64,000 nt of DNA from assembly GCA_963708805.1 (NCBI GenBank), contig CAVPUA010000001.1:186001-250000 (forward strand), in the 5' to 3' direction. This DNA is from CAVPUA01 sp963708805. Its GTDB lineage: Bacteria > Actinomycetota > Actinomycetes > Mycobacteriales > Jatrophihabitantaceae. The position numbers were made by a program, and so were the translations under genes. Shown here in pieces: positions 34,170 through 43,663 of the stretch (positions within the stretch are counted from its first letter, which is position 1; each line of letters starts with the position of its first letter). The notes under the pieces are model-generated. The model was not told the DNA's origin. It saw only the letters and a list, made by a program, of their open reading frames with translations, and did not search any database.

Positions 34170-35165
34170 ATGAGCGCGATCCAGACGTACCGACTGACGC
34201 AGTACGCCCACGGCGGCGGCTGCGCGTGCAAGATCCCGCCCGGCGAGCTCGAGGACATCGTGCGCGGGCTGTCGGGCGATACCGCACCCGATCTCCTGGT
34301 CGGACTGGACGACGGCGACGACGCCGCGGTGGTGCGCATCGATGCCCGAACCGCGATCGTCGCGACGGCGGACTTCTTCACGCCGGTCGTCGACGACGCC
34401 TACGACTTCGGCCGGATCGCAGCGGCCAACGCGCTGTCGGACATCTATGCGATGGGTGGCCGGCCGCTGGTCGCCGTGAACCTGGTCGGTTGGCCGCGTG
34501 ATGTCTTGCCGGTCGAGCTGCTAGGCGAGGTGCTGCGCGGCGGTCTCGACATCGCCCGCTCCGCCGCCTGCCACGTGGGTGGCGGCCACAGCATCGACGA
34601 TCCCGAGCCGAAATACGGCATGGCCGTCACCGGCATCGCCGACCCGTTGCGGCTGATGCGCAACGACGCGGCCGCGGCGGGGTTGCCGATCAGCCTGACC
34701 AAACCACTCGGCGTCGGCGTGCTGAACAACCGGCACAAGAGCACCGGCGAGGTCTTCGCGCAGGCGATCGACTCGATGGTGGCGCTGAATCGCGATGCAT
34801 CCATCGCGGCGCTGGCGGCCGGAGTTCGGGCCGCGACCGACGTCACCGGCTTCGGACTGCTCGGGCACCTGTTCAAGATGGCCCGCGCGTCCGGGGTCGG
34901 CGCGGTGATCGACTCGGGGGCGGTGCCCTATCTCGACGGCGCGCGCGAGTCGCTGCGCGCCGGCTTCGTCAGTGGGGGGACCCGACGCAACCTCGACTGG
35001 GTGCGTCCACACCTGCGGGCGACGGTGGACGAGGACGAGCTGTTGCTGCTGGCCGATGCGCAGACCAGTGGCGGGTTGCTGATCGTGGGCGAGATCCCGG
35101 GCGCGCCGATCGTGGGGGAGACGCTCGCCTGGGCGCCCGGCGAGGCCGTCCTGACGGTCCGCTGA
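34170..35165 (+). CDS. selD: Selenophosphate synthetase SelD
   Basis: A 331-residue intact enzyme making selenophosphate from selenide and ATP. The active-site loop is GGGCACKIPPGEL near residue 16, a Cys (not Sec) version. Also DDAAVVRID, ANALSDIYAMGGRPL, VGGGHSIDD, KPLGVGVLNNRHKS and DVTGFGLLGHLF. It is divergent from the tRNA-Sec-selA-selB unit with about 35 bases of spacer from the tRNA gene. It supplies the selenium donor for SelA. Confidence 0.95.
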   Translation: MSAIQTYRLTQYAHGGGCACKIPPGELEDIVRGLSGDTAPDLLVGLDDGDDAAVVRIDARTAIVATADFFTPVVDDAYDFGRIAAANALSDIYAMGGRPLVAVNLVGWPRDVLPVELLGEVLRGGLDIARSAACHVGGGHSIDDPEPKYGMAVTGIADPLRLMRNDAAAAGLPISLTKPLGVGVLNNRHKSTGEVFAQAIDSMVALNRDASIAALAAGVRAATDVTGFGLLGHLFKMARASGVGAVIDSGAVPYLDGARESLRAGFVSGGTRRNLDWVRPHLRATVDEDELLLLADAQTSGGLLIVGEIPGAPIVGETLAWAPGEAVLTVR

Positions 35166-35395
35166 GTCGTCTGTGTTTTGTTGGGGATCCGGTGCGACTG
35201 CCTGTCGGGGCTGACGAGGGTTCAAGCCGGCGTTGCGGCGCCACCCTGAGGCCCGGTACACGGACGCGATCAACGCCGTGCGATGCACTCGCCTGAAGTC
35301 GCCCACAACGAATGCGTACCTGGCCTTGGTCTTCCCGGCGACCCCCTCGATACCCAGATGCCACGACGCGTACGTCGATGGGTGAGTGCAGCCGA

Positions 35396-35503
35396 TTAGT
35401 GATCGTCTCCCCAGCCCGGCACAGGCGCCGGGTCAGGACCGGGCTCCCCGCCGTCCGTCTCGGCGTCGAGCGGGTTGGCGATCCTCGTGGCCAAGGCGGC
35501 CAT
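35396..35503 (-). CDS. Candidate 35-aa peptide, very uncertain
   Basis: On the reverse strand an ATG at 35503 with GAAGG about 9 bases upstream opens 35 codons, ending TAA at 35396. The product starts MAALATRIANPLDAETDGGE and continues with a Pro/Asp-rich tail ending GWGDDH. The composition is more protein-like than the other frames here. No family known to me; it could be chance. Confidence 0.2.
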   Translation of the reverse strand: MAALATRIANPLDAETDGGEPGPDPAPVPGWGDDH

Positions 35504-35618
35504 GGCGAGAAGCCCTTCGAGTCGTCATCCACGACAACAGCGTGACCCCCCGAAGCGGATATCCGCGATCGACGGTTGCGTGCGTTGAGTGGCGTCGACA
35601 TGATCGTCTGCGACTTTC

Positions 35619-35634
35619 GGCCCCTATAGGGGCC
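35619..35634. repeat. Perfect 16-bp palindrome GGCCCCTATAGGGGCC
   Basis: GGCCCC-TATA-GGGGCC is fully symmetric and flanked by TTC and TGAAC, in the gap between selD and fdhC. It may be a terminator stem or a protein site; there is no T-run after it. Confidence 0.4.
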
Positions 35635-35747
35635 TGAACCGGCAGTTGATCATGCAGAAGGCGGCCGTTGCCGGTGGGGCAACCCAAACACTGAGCCACG
35701 GAGAAGGCGACGGACCCGCGATTCTTGGCAGCGCATCCTGCCACCGC

Positions 35748-36783
35748 TCAGGCGCCGGGACGGCCCTCGGCCACCATTCGTTCGCGCTGCGGCACGACGG
35801 TGTACTTCGGATCGTGCGCGGACGCCTGGCCGGCCTCGAAGATCCCGAATCGGGTGCAGGCCGACCCGGCGAGCAGGGCGACACCCGACACCGCCGCGGC
35901 GACCCGGCTGCGCCGAGCCAGCAGCGATCCGAGGCCACCGACAACAGTGAGTGCGCGAGCCGCAGCCATCAGCTGGCCGGCTCGACCGGCGTGCAGGGGT
36001 TCGGCGGCCAGGCCCATGCTGTGTTCCATCCGGCGCTCGATCGCCAGCTCCGCGACCGCCGCCCCGAGGGCGAGCCGACGGGCCGGTCCGGCTTCGGCGA
36101 CCGGGGCGCAGAGCATCCCCATCCCCGCCGACGCCGCCGCGGCCGAGCTGGCGAACAGGAACGGCAACTCGTTGCGCGCGGAGTTCCAGCTCGGCGTCGC
36201 GGTGTCGGCCAGCAGCACGCCGGTGTAGGACGCGACGGCGGGGGCGATCAGCGCCGCGCCCAGTCCGGCCGGCCGCGACGCCCAGCGGATGAGACCGCGC
36301 AAGGGCAGCGAAGCCGGCAGGATCTCGTCCGCGGCGGCCGCGTAGACCAGTGGCGAGTAGGCCGACACGATCCACGTGCCCACCGACATGGGCGAGGTGA
36401 CCTTGACGACGCGCAGCATGTTGAGGAAGCGACTCGGCCGGCCCAGATCATGCACCAGCGCGACGAACGACGCGCTGATCGCGGCCATCGCCGTGAACCG
36501 ACTGGCCCGTCGCAGCACCGGACGGTTGGTCAGGTCGGCCCCGGCCGCGAGCAACGACGAGCCCGGCCGCCAGCCCGCCCATGAAGAGGTAGGCCGGGAT
36601 GTCGGCCTCCCACGGCGAGGCCTTGACGATCGGACGGCCGTAGTACGAGGTGAACGTCGCGTCGGGCACCATCTGGTACTCGTCTCGGCGGCGCCCACGT
36701 CGGCGTCCACCGCGGCCAGACGAGTCGCGGCCGATCGCATCGGGGACGGCTTCGTGGCCGCGAGGGGCGGGCGGCGAGCTCAT
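35748..36783 (-). CDS. Formate dehydrogenase membrane anchor (NrfD-like), one frameshift
   Basis: Membrane subunit of the formate dehydrogenase, NrfD/PsrC-like, about 345 codons. ATG 36783 (MSSPPAPRGHE) overlaps the fdhB stop (ATGA). The N-terminal part (FTSYYGRPIVKASPWEADIPA, residues about 40-60) is typical of NrfD partners. After a frame change near 36560 the protein continues with ADLTNRPVLRRASRFTAMAA, VHDLGRPSRFLNMLRVVKVT, SPMSVGTWIVSAYSPLVY and five or more further hydrophobic segments. It passes electrons from FdhB to the quinone pool (family knowledge). It ends at 35748. Confidence 0.75.
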
Positions 36784-37680
36784 GATCGTCCCGCGAACGC
36801 GGCGACCGCCGCGGCGAGCAGACCAGCCGCGGCCAGCCCAGCCTTCTTCCACATGTCGGGCAGGTCGCGGGTCGACACGACCGGATCGGGCGGCAGGCCG
36901 TACACCTCGGGCTCGTCGAGCAGCAGGAACATCGCGCCGCTGCCGCCCACGCCGTCCTCGGGGCTCTCGCCGTAGAGCCGCGCCTCGGTCACCCCGGCGG
37001 CCTGCAACGTCTCGACCCGCGCCGCCGCCCGCGAACGCAACTCGTCAAGATCGCCGAACTGGATCGACTGCGTCGGACAGGCCTGCGCGCACGCGGGAGT
37101 CTGACCGTCGCGCAGCCGGTCGTAGCAGAGCGTGCACTTCTGCGCGATGTTCACGTTCTTGGTCTGCTTGTCGCCGATACGCCGGTCGATCACGCCGAAC
37201 GGGCAGGCCGGCACGCAATAGCCGCAGCCGTTGCAGATGTCCTCCTGGACCACGACGGTGCCGAACTCGGTGCGCATCAACGAACCGGTCGGGCAGACGT
37301 CCAGGCAGGCCGCGTGCGTGCAGTGCTTGCAGACGTCGGATTCCATCAGCCAGCGGAACTCGGTCACCGGACCGTGATCGGGTTGGGCCCCGGGCAGACC
37401 AATCGTCGGCATCCCCAGGGCGACCGGCCGGGTCTGTTCGATGAACTTCACGTGCCGCCACGTCGAGGCGCCGAGCGCGAAGGAGTTGTCGTAAGACGAA
37501 CCGAGCAGATCGAGGCTCGCCGTCGGCCGGCACCGCGTTCCACTCCTTGCAGGCGACCTCGCACGCCTTGCAGCCGATGCACACCGACGTGTCGGTGAAG
37601 AATCCCTTGCGGGGCTGGGCATCCGTCCAACCGGCGTTGGCGGCGGGGTCGGGCAGCGGACCCGACAGCGAGTTGGCCAT
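36780..37680 (-). CDS. fdhB: Formate dehydrogenase iron-sulfur subunit FdhB, one frameshift
   Basis: Electron-transfer subunit with ferredoxin motifs: CIGCKACEVACKEWN (residues 34-45), DVCKHCTHAACLDVCP, CNGCGYCVPACPFGV and CTLCYDRLRDGQTPACAQACP, so four [4Fe-4S] clusters. A C-terminal hydrophobic stretch (AGLAAAGLLAAAVAAF) is a membrane anchor. Start ATG 37680 overlaps the fdhG stop (TGATG). One base is missing near 37530, where the frame changes. The operon order fdhG-fdhB-fdhC matches a membrane-bound formate dehydrogenase. Confidence 0.88.
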
Positions 37681-40600
37681 CAGCGTTCCTCCTCGGTGAT
37701 CGGCGTCCGCAACTGGTTGCCGGTCTCGATCGTGATCCCGGCCCGCTGCTGATAGGCCTTGACGTAGTCGAGCAGGGCCGGCCCGGTCGGCCGCCGCCCC
37801 GGCTGGATGTCGCACGAGCCCACCTTCGACTCCTGGATGTGGACGTTCGGGTCGAGCGTCACGCCGAAGAGGTCGTTGGCCGAATCACCCGAGACGATGG
37901 CCGAACTGCCGACGCCCCAGTGATACGGAAGTCCGATCTGGTGCGTCGTCCGGCCGCCGACGTGCAGGGGCACGACCCGGTCGGTGACGAGCACTCGCGC
38001 CTCGATCGCCGTCCGCGCCGTGACGATCGTCGCCCAGCCGAGGTGTCTCGAGGCCGCGCTCGCGGGCCAGCTCGGGCGAAACCTCGCAGAACATCTCCGG
38101 CTGCAGTTCGGCCAGGTAGGGCAGCCACCGACTCATGCCGCCGGCGGTGTGGTGCTCGGTCAGCCGGTAGGTCGTGAACACGTACGGGAAGACCGATGAA
38201 CCATCCGCATTGCCCGAGGGATTCTGCAGGTTGTCGGTCGCGCTTGAACACCTGCCGGGTCGGGTTGGCCTGCTGCCGATAGAGCGGATTGCTGACCGGC
38301 GACTCCTGCGGCTCGTAGTGCGCGGGCAGCGGTCCGTCGAGCAGTCCGGCCGGCGCGAACAGCCACGCCTTGCCGTCGGCCTGCATGATGAACGCGTCGT
38401 CGCCGGCCAGACCGGCCGCGCCACCTGTGCCCGGCTCGGGGCGGTAGGTGGGCGCCTTGTCGGCCGGGAAGTCCGGCACGTCGTGGCCGGTCCACTTGCC
38501 CGCGTCCTCGTCCCACCAGATGAAGGCCTTCCGCTCGCTCCACGGCTTGCCGTCCGGATCGGCCGACGCGCGGTTGTAGAGCGTGCGCCGGTTGGCCGGC
38601 CAGGCCCAGCCCCACTCGGGTGCGACCCAGGACTGCTCCCGTCCCGGCTTGCGCCGGGCCGACTGGTTGACGCCGTCGGCGAAGACGCCGGTGTAGATCC
38701 AGCAGCCGCCGGACGTCGACCCGTCGGGCTTCATCTCGGTGTAGGACGACAGCGGCTGGCCGGCCTTCGTCGCCGGTGAGGTGGAAGCCGTTGATCTCGC
38801 GCAGCACGTCCTCGGCCGACGGGTCGCCGTGCTCGTCGACCGAGTAGTCCCAGGTCAGATCGAGCAGCGGCCGGTCGCGCGGATCGGTCGAGCCGGCCAG
38901 CCGCTGCTTGAGCTTGCGCCCGAGGTGGATAGAAGAAGTGCAGGTCGCTGCGGCAGTCGCCCGGGCGGCTCGATCGCCTTGTGGTGCCACTGCAGCATGC
39001 GCTGGGTCTGGGTGAACGTGCCGTCCTTCTCGACGTGCGAGGCGGCCGGGAAGAAGAACACCTCGGTGGCGATGTCCTCGGTGCGCAGCTCGCCGGTCTC
39101 GATCTCGGGGGAGTCCTTCCAGAAGGTCGCCGACTCGATCATGTTCAGGTCGCGGACGACCAGCCACTTCAGATGCGACATGCCCATCCGCTGCAGCTTG
39201 CCGTGGGCCGAGCCGACCGCGGGGTTCTGCCCGAGCAGGAAGTAGCCGTCGAGCTTGTCGTCGATCATGTCCATGACGGACTGGTACGTGCCGTGATCAC
39301 CGGTCAGCCGCGGCAGGTAGTCGAACGCGAAGTCGTTCTCGGGGGTCGCCGCATCGCCCCAGTACGCCTTGAGCAGGCTGACCATGTAGTCGCGGGCGTT
39401 GGCCCAGAAGCCCTTCTGGTCTTCGGCTGGCGACCGTCTCGAGATAGGCGTCGAGGGTGTCGTGCTCGCCGGCCTTGGGCATCGGCAGGTAGCCCGGCAG
39501 CAGGTTGAACAGCGTCGGGATGTCGGTCGAGCCCTGGATCGAGGCGTGCCCGCGCAGGGCCAGGATGCCCCCGCCCGGACGGCCCATGTTGCCCAGCAGC
39601 AGCTGGATGATCGCCGCGCCGCGGATGTACTGCACGCCCACCGAGTGGTGCGTCCAGCCGACCGAGTAGACCCAGGCCGTGGTGCGGTCGCGGCCGCTGT
39701 TGGCGGTGACGTCCTCGCACACCTGCAGGAACTGCTCGACCGAGACACCGCAGGTCTCGAAACCATCTCCGGGGTGTAGCGGGCGTAGTGCCGCTTGAGC
39801 ACCTGGAACACGCAGCGCGGATCCTGCAGGGTCAGGTCGTGCTGTGGCCTCGCCGTGCTCCAAGGGGGCGCCGTGTCCGACTCCCTCGCCTGTGCGGCGG
39901 CGTGCGGCTGCCCGGCGCGGCCAGGCCCTCGACACCCTCGTAGGCCCAGGACTCGGGGTCGTACGTCCCGGTCTTCGGGGTCGTAGCCGGAGAAGACTCC
40001 GTCGAGGTCGTCGACGTCGCGGAAGTCCTCGCGCAAGATCACCGACGCGTTCGTGTACGAGACGACGTAGTCGTGGAAATACTTCTCGGTCGTCAGGATG
40101 TAGTTGACGATGCCGCCGAGCAGCGCGATGTCACTGCCCGCGCGCAGCGGGACGTGCATGTCGGCGACCGCCGACGTCCGGGTGAACCGCGGATCGATGT
40201 GGATCACCTTCGCGCCGCGGGCCTTGGCCTCCATCACCCACTGGAACCCGACCGGGTGGCATTCGGCCATGTTCGAGCCCTGGATCACGATGCAGTCGGA
40301 GTGTTGAAGATCCTGCGTGAAGTTGGTGGCGCCGCCGCGGCCGAAGGAGGTCCCCAAACTGGGGACGGTGGCGGAGTGTCAAATACGGGCCTGGTTCTCG
40401 ATCTGGATCGCGCCCATCGCCGTGAACAGCTTCTTGATCAGGTAGTTCTCTTCGTTGTCGAGCGTCGCGCCGCCCAAGGAGGCAATGCCCATCGTGCGGT
40501 GCAGCACGCGGCCCTTGTCGTCGGCGTCCTGCCAGTGCTTGGCCCGCGACTCGAGCACGCGGTCGACGATCATGTCGGTGGCCTGCTCGAGGTCGAGCGG

Positions 40601-40942
40601 CTCCCACTCCGTCGAGTAGGGCCGGCGATAGAGCATCGCCGTCTGCCGACCGGGCGAGTTGACCAGTTGCTCGCTGGCCGACCCCTTCGGGCAGAGCCGG
40701 CCGCGGCTGATCGGCGAGTCGGGGTCGCCCTCGATCTGGACGACCTTCTCGTCCTTCACGAAGACGCGTTGCCCGCACCCGACGGCGCAGTAGGGGCAGA
40801 TGCTCGGCACGACGCGGTCAGCTGTGCTGGTGCGCGCCGTCCAGTCGTGTGAGCCGACGGCGGCGGTGCCGCGACCCAGGCGGTCGGTGCCTGCCAGCTG
40901 ACGCAGGACGGGCCAGCCCAGGACCTTGTCCCCGATTCCCAT
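37680..40942 (-). CDS. fdhG: Selenocysteine formate dehydrogenase catalytic subunit, multiple frameshifts
   Basis: Molybdopterin (bis-MGD) formate dehydrogenase of about 1087 codons, oxidising formate to CO2. From ATG 40942 (MGIGDKVLGWPVLRQLAG) it has the N-terminal [4Fe-4S] motif CPYCAVGCGQRV with a later CPKGS. The active-site codon 188 is in-frame UGA (40379-40381) in the context ARI-Sec-HSATVPSLG, the Sec site of formate dehydrogenases. It continues GTSFGRGGATNFTQDLQHSD, IQGSNMAECHPVGF, KVIHIDPRFTRTSAV. Frame changes (near 39985, 39900, 39780, 39425, 38930, 38770, 38240, 38050 and elsewhere) interrupt the rest, which still shows LLLGNMGRPGGGI, LGQNPAVGSAHGKLQ and the MGD-binding C-terminal domain. 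TGATG couples it to fdhB. Confidence 0.9.
40350..40381 (-). promoter_or_regulatory. In-frame UGA (Sec) and SECIS-like hairpin in fdhG
   Basis: The reverse-strand UGA occupies 40381-40379. Twelve bases after it, GUCCCC (40366-40361) and GGGGAC (40355-40350) form a perfect stem around a 5-base AGUUU loop, within the distance where bacterial SECIS elements lie. SelB encoded at 31083-32722 would bind it. No GGUC-type loop as in E. coli fdhF is seen, so the exact SelB contact differs. Confidence 0.75.
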
Positions 40943-40982
40943 CTGCGCCTCCTCGCCCGCTCAGCCCATCAAAGCACGGCCG

Positions 40983-42518
40983 TCAGTTCCCCGCCGGGGC
41001 GGCCAGTCGGGTGGCGCGGTTGCGTCCCCGCAGCGTGAGTTGATCGCCGGCCTGCCAGTGGGCGGCCTCGTCCGGATTCGCGTGCGCGACGGCATCCCAC
41101 GAGGCCAGGATGCGGACCGGTCGTTCCTTCGCCAGTTCGGTCAGCCGGGCCGCCTCGTTGACCGGGTCACCGATCACTGTGTACTCGTAGCGCTCCGCGG
41201 TGCCGATGTTGCCGGCAACCACGGTGCCGAAGGCGACGCCGATCCCGGCCTGCAGCGCGCGACCCTCGATGCGCCGGGCCATGTCGCGGGCGGCGGCGAG
41301 CGCGGCGCCCGCGGCGTCGTCCTGCGCCAACGGCGCTCCGAACACGCACAGGGCCGCGTCACCCAGGAACTTGTTGACGAGGCCGCCATGATCCTGCGTC
41401 GCGCCGACGACCTCGGCGAAGAACTCGTTCAGCGCCTGGACGACCTCGACCGGCGGGCGGTCGGCGGCGTAGCCGGTCGAACCGATGACATCGATGAACA
41501 CGGCGGCGACCTGACGCTCCTCGCCGCCGAGCGCCACTCCCTGCTCGAGTGCTCGATGGGCGACGTCGGCGCCGACCTGGCGCCCGAACAGATCGCGCAG
41601 CCGTTCGCGCTCGCGCAGGCCGGCCGCCATCCGGTTGAAGCCCGCACCCGCGTAGCCGACCTCGGTGGCGTCGAACACCGGCACGCGGGCGTCCAGGTCG
41701 CCCCGCTCGACCTGCGCGAACGCGTCGCGCAACCGCTGCAGCGGCTCGGCGACCGACCGCGCCGACAACGTGGTCGCCAGGGCGCCGACGGCAACGGCGA
41801 CGCCCCCCAACACCACGACCGCCCGGGCGAGCGCGTCCAACGAGCTGTCGGTGAAGGGGGCGAACGCGGCGACGACGATCGCACCGCCGATCGGGACGAC
41901 GCCCAGTCCCCACGCCACGAGGGCGCGGGGGAGGACACCGGGCACCTCGCCCCGTCGAGGCGGTGCGTCGGCCAGGACGGCGGAGGCACCTGGACGCAAC
42001 AGGCGCTGGGTCAGCAGGTAGGCCACGAACGCCGTGGGGATGCCACCCAGCGCGACGGTGATCGCGACCTCGAAGGCGTAGAGCGTGCCGGTCGTGAAGC
42101 CGATCGAGCCGAAGACGATCACGGCCAGCGTCCACAGAACGGCCTGCACGCGCAGGAGCAGCGACGGCAGTCGCAGGACGGCTCGGCGATCGCGTTCGGT
42201 CGGGTCGCCACCGGCGGCGTAGAAGGCGCGTACCGGCGCGGCCAGCCGGAAGCCGATCACGACGCCGACGACCACGGCGACGGCGACGTACACCGCGGCC
42301 GCGGCAGCACCGGACGACGCGACGGCGGCCAGGCCGCGGCCGGCGCGGGCCTCGTCCGGCAGCGGCAGGACGACGCCCAGCAGAACGACGACCACGCCGG
42401 CGCCGACGACGTTGGCCACCACGATCGCCGCCATGATCAGCCAGCGGGACGCGCCGGCGATCCCGGGCAGACCATCGATCGCGATCTCGCCGCGCAGCAC
42501 GGCCCGTACCGAGTCCAT
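40983..42518 (-). CDS. Membrane class III adenylate cyclase with HAMP domain
   Basis: A 511-residue intact protein. Six hydrophobic segments at residues about 25-235 are followed by a HAMP domain (RSVAEPLQRLRDAFAQVERG) and a cyclase domain from about residue 310. Catalytic residues are present: metal Asp in FIDVIGST and GDAALCVFG, substrate Lys in VNKFLGD, and the transition-state Asn/Arg in VNEAARL, with Asp in TVIGD. The layout matches mycobacterial six-TM HAMP cyclases. ATG 42518; GTG 42530 is an alternative. It lies 40 bases upstream of fdhG on the same strand. Confidence 0.88.
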   Translation of the reverse strand: MDSVRAVLRGEIAIDGLPGIAGASRWLIMAAIVVANVVGAGVVVVLLGVVLPLPDEARAGRGLAAVASSGAAAAAVYVAVAVVVGVVIGFRLAAPVRAFYAAGGDPTERDRRAVLRLPSLLLRVQAVLWTLAVIVFGSIGFTTGTLYAFEVAITVALGGIPTAFVAYLLTQRLLRPGASAVLADAPPRRGEVPGVLPRALVAWGLGVVPIGGAIVVAAFAPFTDSSLDALARAVVVLGGVAVAVGALATTLSARSVAEPLQRLRDAFAQVERGDLDARVPVFDATEVGYAGAGFNRMAAGLRERERLRDLFGRQVGADVAHRALEQGVALGGEERQVAAVFIDVIGSTGYAADRPPVEVVQALNEFFAEVVGATQDHGGLVNKFLGDAALCVFGAPLAQDDAAGAALAAARDMARRIEGRALQAGIGVAFGTVVAGNIGTAERYEYTVIGDPVNEAARLTELAKERPVRILASWDAVAHANPDEAAHWQAGDQLTLRGRNRATRLAAPAGN

Positions 42519-42588
42519 TCGTGAGCCCACGAGCGCTGATGATGCCAGCGACCGGTTCGTCGTGTGCTGCAGCTAACTCTCGTCTTCT

Positions 42589-42611
42589 ATGTCTATCGGG
42601 TCGATAGACAT
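42589..42611. promoter_or_regulatory. 23-bp palindromic operator upstream of sulfur-type operon
   Basis: ATGTCTATCG-GGT-CGATAGACAT is a perfect 10-3-10 inverted repeat. It overlaps the probable promoter of the leader peptide and ABC operon. The GTCTA and TAGAC pentamers are those of corynebacterial McbR sites but in reversed order and spacing, so the binder is unknown. An extended -10 TGCTAGGTT lies at 42611-42619. Confidence 0.65.
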
Positions 42612-42619
42612 GCTAGGTT

Positions 42620-42691
42620 GTGCTCGTGGTTGTGCCTCTCGTCGCCCGTACGTACGTGGATCTGCTCCGCGTCACGTCGGCCGCCTGTTGA
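42620..42691 (+). CDS. Cysteine leader peptide (VDL...SAAC type)
   Basis: A 23-residue ORF, or 21 or 19 residues from later GTGs, reads LVARTYVDLLRVTSAAC and stops. This is the actinobacterial putative leader peptide pattern (R-x-Y/H-V/I-D-L-x-R-V/S-x-S-A-x-C), which precedes sulfur genes. Its single Cys codon (TGT 42686-42688) is the last codon. The extended -10 (TAGGTT 42614-42619) puts a likely transcript start about 42626, where a GTG lies, so translation may be leaderless. Shortage of charged Cys-tRNA would stall ribosomes at the end. Confidence 0.7.
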   Translation: MLVVVPLVARTYVDLLRVTSAAC

Positions 42692-42713
42692 CCCTGAGCA
42701 CCGCCAACTCCCT

Positions 42714-42760
42714 GCCGTCCGCCTGACGGCTCTGATCCCTCGCGCCGCGTCACCCGCGGC
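42714..42760 (+). promoter_or_regulatory. Two hairpins between Cys leader peptide and ABC operon
   Basis: GCCGTC-CGCCT-GACGGC (42714-42730) and GCCGCG-TCACC-CGCGGC (42744-42760) are perfect 6-bp stems in the 99-base spacer between the leader stop and the permease ATG. They are candidates for antiterminator/terminator or RBS-sequestering structures in Cys-controlled regulation. No U-run follows, so the mechanism is open. Confidence 0.5.
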
Positions 42761-42790
42761 CGCATCTGGCTGCCATCGAGGAGCACCACC

Positions 42791-43663
42791 ATGTCCACCA
42801 CCCTGCCTGCTGTCGCGCGCGCCGTCAGCCCGCCCCGGCCGGCGTCGGCCGCGCCCGAACTCGAGACGCTGCGGCCGTCGCTGGGCCGCCGCCGCCTGCC
42901 TCGGCCGTTGACGCGCCTCACCGGCGTCGTGCTGGCCGTGGCGTTGTGGCAGTTGCTGTCGTCCACCCGCGTGATCACACCCGATGTCCTCGGCTCGCCC
43001 TGGACCGTGGCCCGCGATGCCGGCCACCTGATCGCCAACGGCGAGTTGGGCGATGCCGTCGGCGCGTCGTTGCAGCGCGTCGCCTGGGGCTTGCTGCTCG
43101 GCGGGGTCGTCGGCACCGTCCTCGCGCTGGTCACCGGGCTGAGCCGAGTCGGCGAGGACGTGGTCGACGCCCCCGTCCAGATGCTGCGCACAGTGCCGTT
43201 CGCCGGCATCATTCCGTTACTCATCGTGTGGCTCGGGGTCGGCGAGACGCCCAAGATCGCGCTGATCTCATTGGGTGTCTGCTTCCCGCTCTACATCAAC
43301 GTGCTGGCCGGGGTGCGGTCCACCGACCCGGCCCTGCTCGAAGCCGGCCGCACGCTTGGCCTGTCGCGGCTCGGGCTGGTGGTCCATGTGGTGTTGCCGA
43401 GCGCGCTGCCCAACGCGCTGGTGGGAGTTCGTATTGCCCTCGGGACCTCGTGGCTCGCGCTCGTCTTCGCCGAGCAGATCAGTGCGACCAGTGGGCTCGG
43501 GTACCTGATGTCGACCGCCCAGGAGCTCTTGCAGTCCGACACCATCGTCGTGTGCCTGGCCACCTACGCGGTGCTGGGCCTGCTGGCCGACCTCACCGTC
43601 CGCTCGCTCGAGCGTGTCCTGCTTCGCTGGCAACCTCGCTTCCTGACCGGGTCCGGCCGGTGA
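42791..43663 (+). CDS. ABC transporter permease (SsuC/TauC-like)
   Basis: A 290-residue permease of the nitrate/sulfonate/taurine import family with about six transmembrane segments. Landmarks: ITPDVLGSPWTVARDAGHLI, SLQRVAWGLLLGGVVGTVLAL, the EAA-loop-like DPALLEAGRTLGLSRLGLVVHVVLPSALP, and EQISATSGLGYLMSTAQELL. ATG 42791 follows CGAGGAGCAC. It overlaps the ATPase gene (GTGA). First gene of the sulfur-type operon. Confidence 0.9.
   Translation: MSTTLPAVARAVSPPRPASAAPELETLRPSLGRRRLPRPLTRLTGVVLAVALWQLLSSTRVITPDVLGSPWTVARDAGHLIANGELGDAVGASLQRVAWGLLLGGVVGTVLALVTGLSRVGEDVVDAPVQMLRTVPFAGIIPLLIVWLGVGETPKIALISLGVCFPLYINVLAGVRSTDPALLEAGRTLGLSRLGLVVHVVLPSALPNALVGVRIALGTSWLALVFAEQISATSGLGYLMSTAQELLQSDTIVVCLATYAVLGLLADLTVRSLERVLLRWQPRFLTGSGR

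Larger units (their letters stand above)
35166..35747. other. Intergenic region between convergent selD and fdhC, no secure gene
   Basis: About 580 bases with no ORF I would accept on length or composition; forward frames look like random Arg/Pro-rich shadows. Two small items are noted separately: a 35-codon reverse ORF (35396-35503) and a perfect 16-base palindrome (35619-35634). Either strand could carry the 3' ends of selD and fdhC transcripts. A decayed gene cannot be excluded. Confidence 0.4.

Noticed and set aside
40379..40381. Premature stop truncating fdhG
   Set aside because: The UGA lies at the formate dehydrogenase Sec site and the local sel genes and hairpin support selenocysteine recoding.
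40926..42524. 532-aa forward ORF opposite the adenylate cyclase
   Set aside because: Antisense to a complete cyclase with all catalytic residues; no recognisable domain.
42610..42726. Alternative ORF starting at ATG 42610 with two early Cys codons (MLGCARGCAS)
   Set aside because: It starts inside the palindrome and lacks the leader-peptide pattern; the other frame has the VDL...SAAC family motif.
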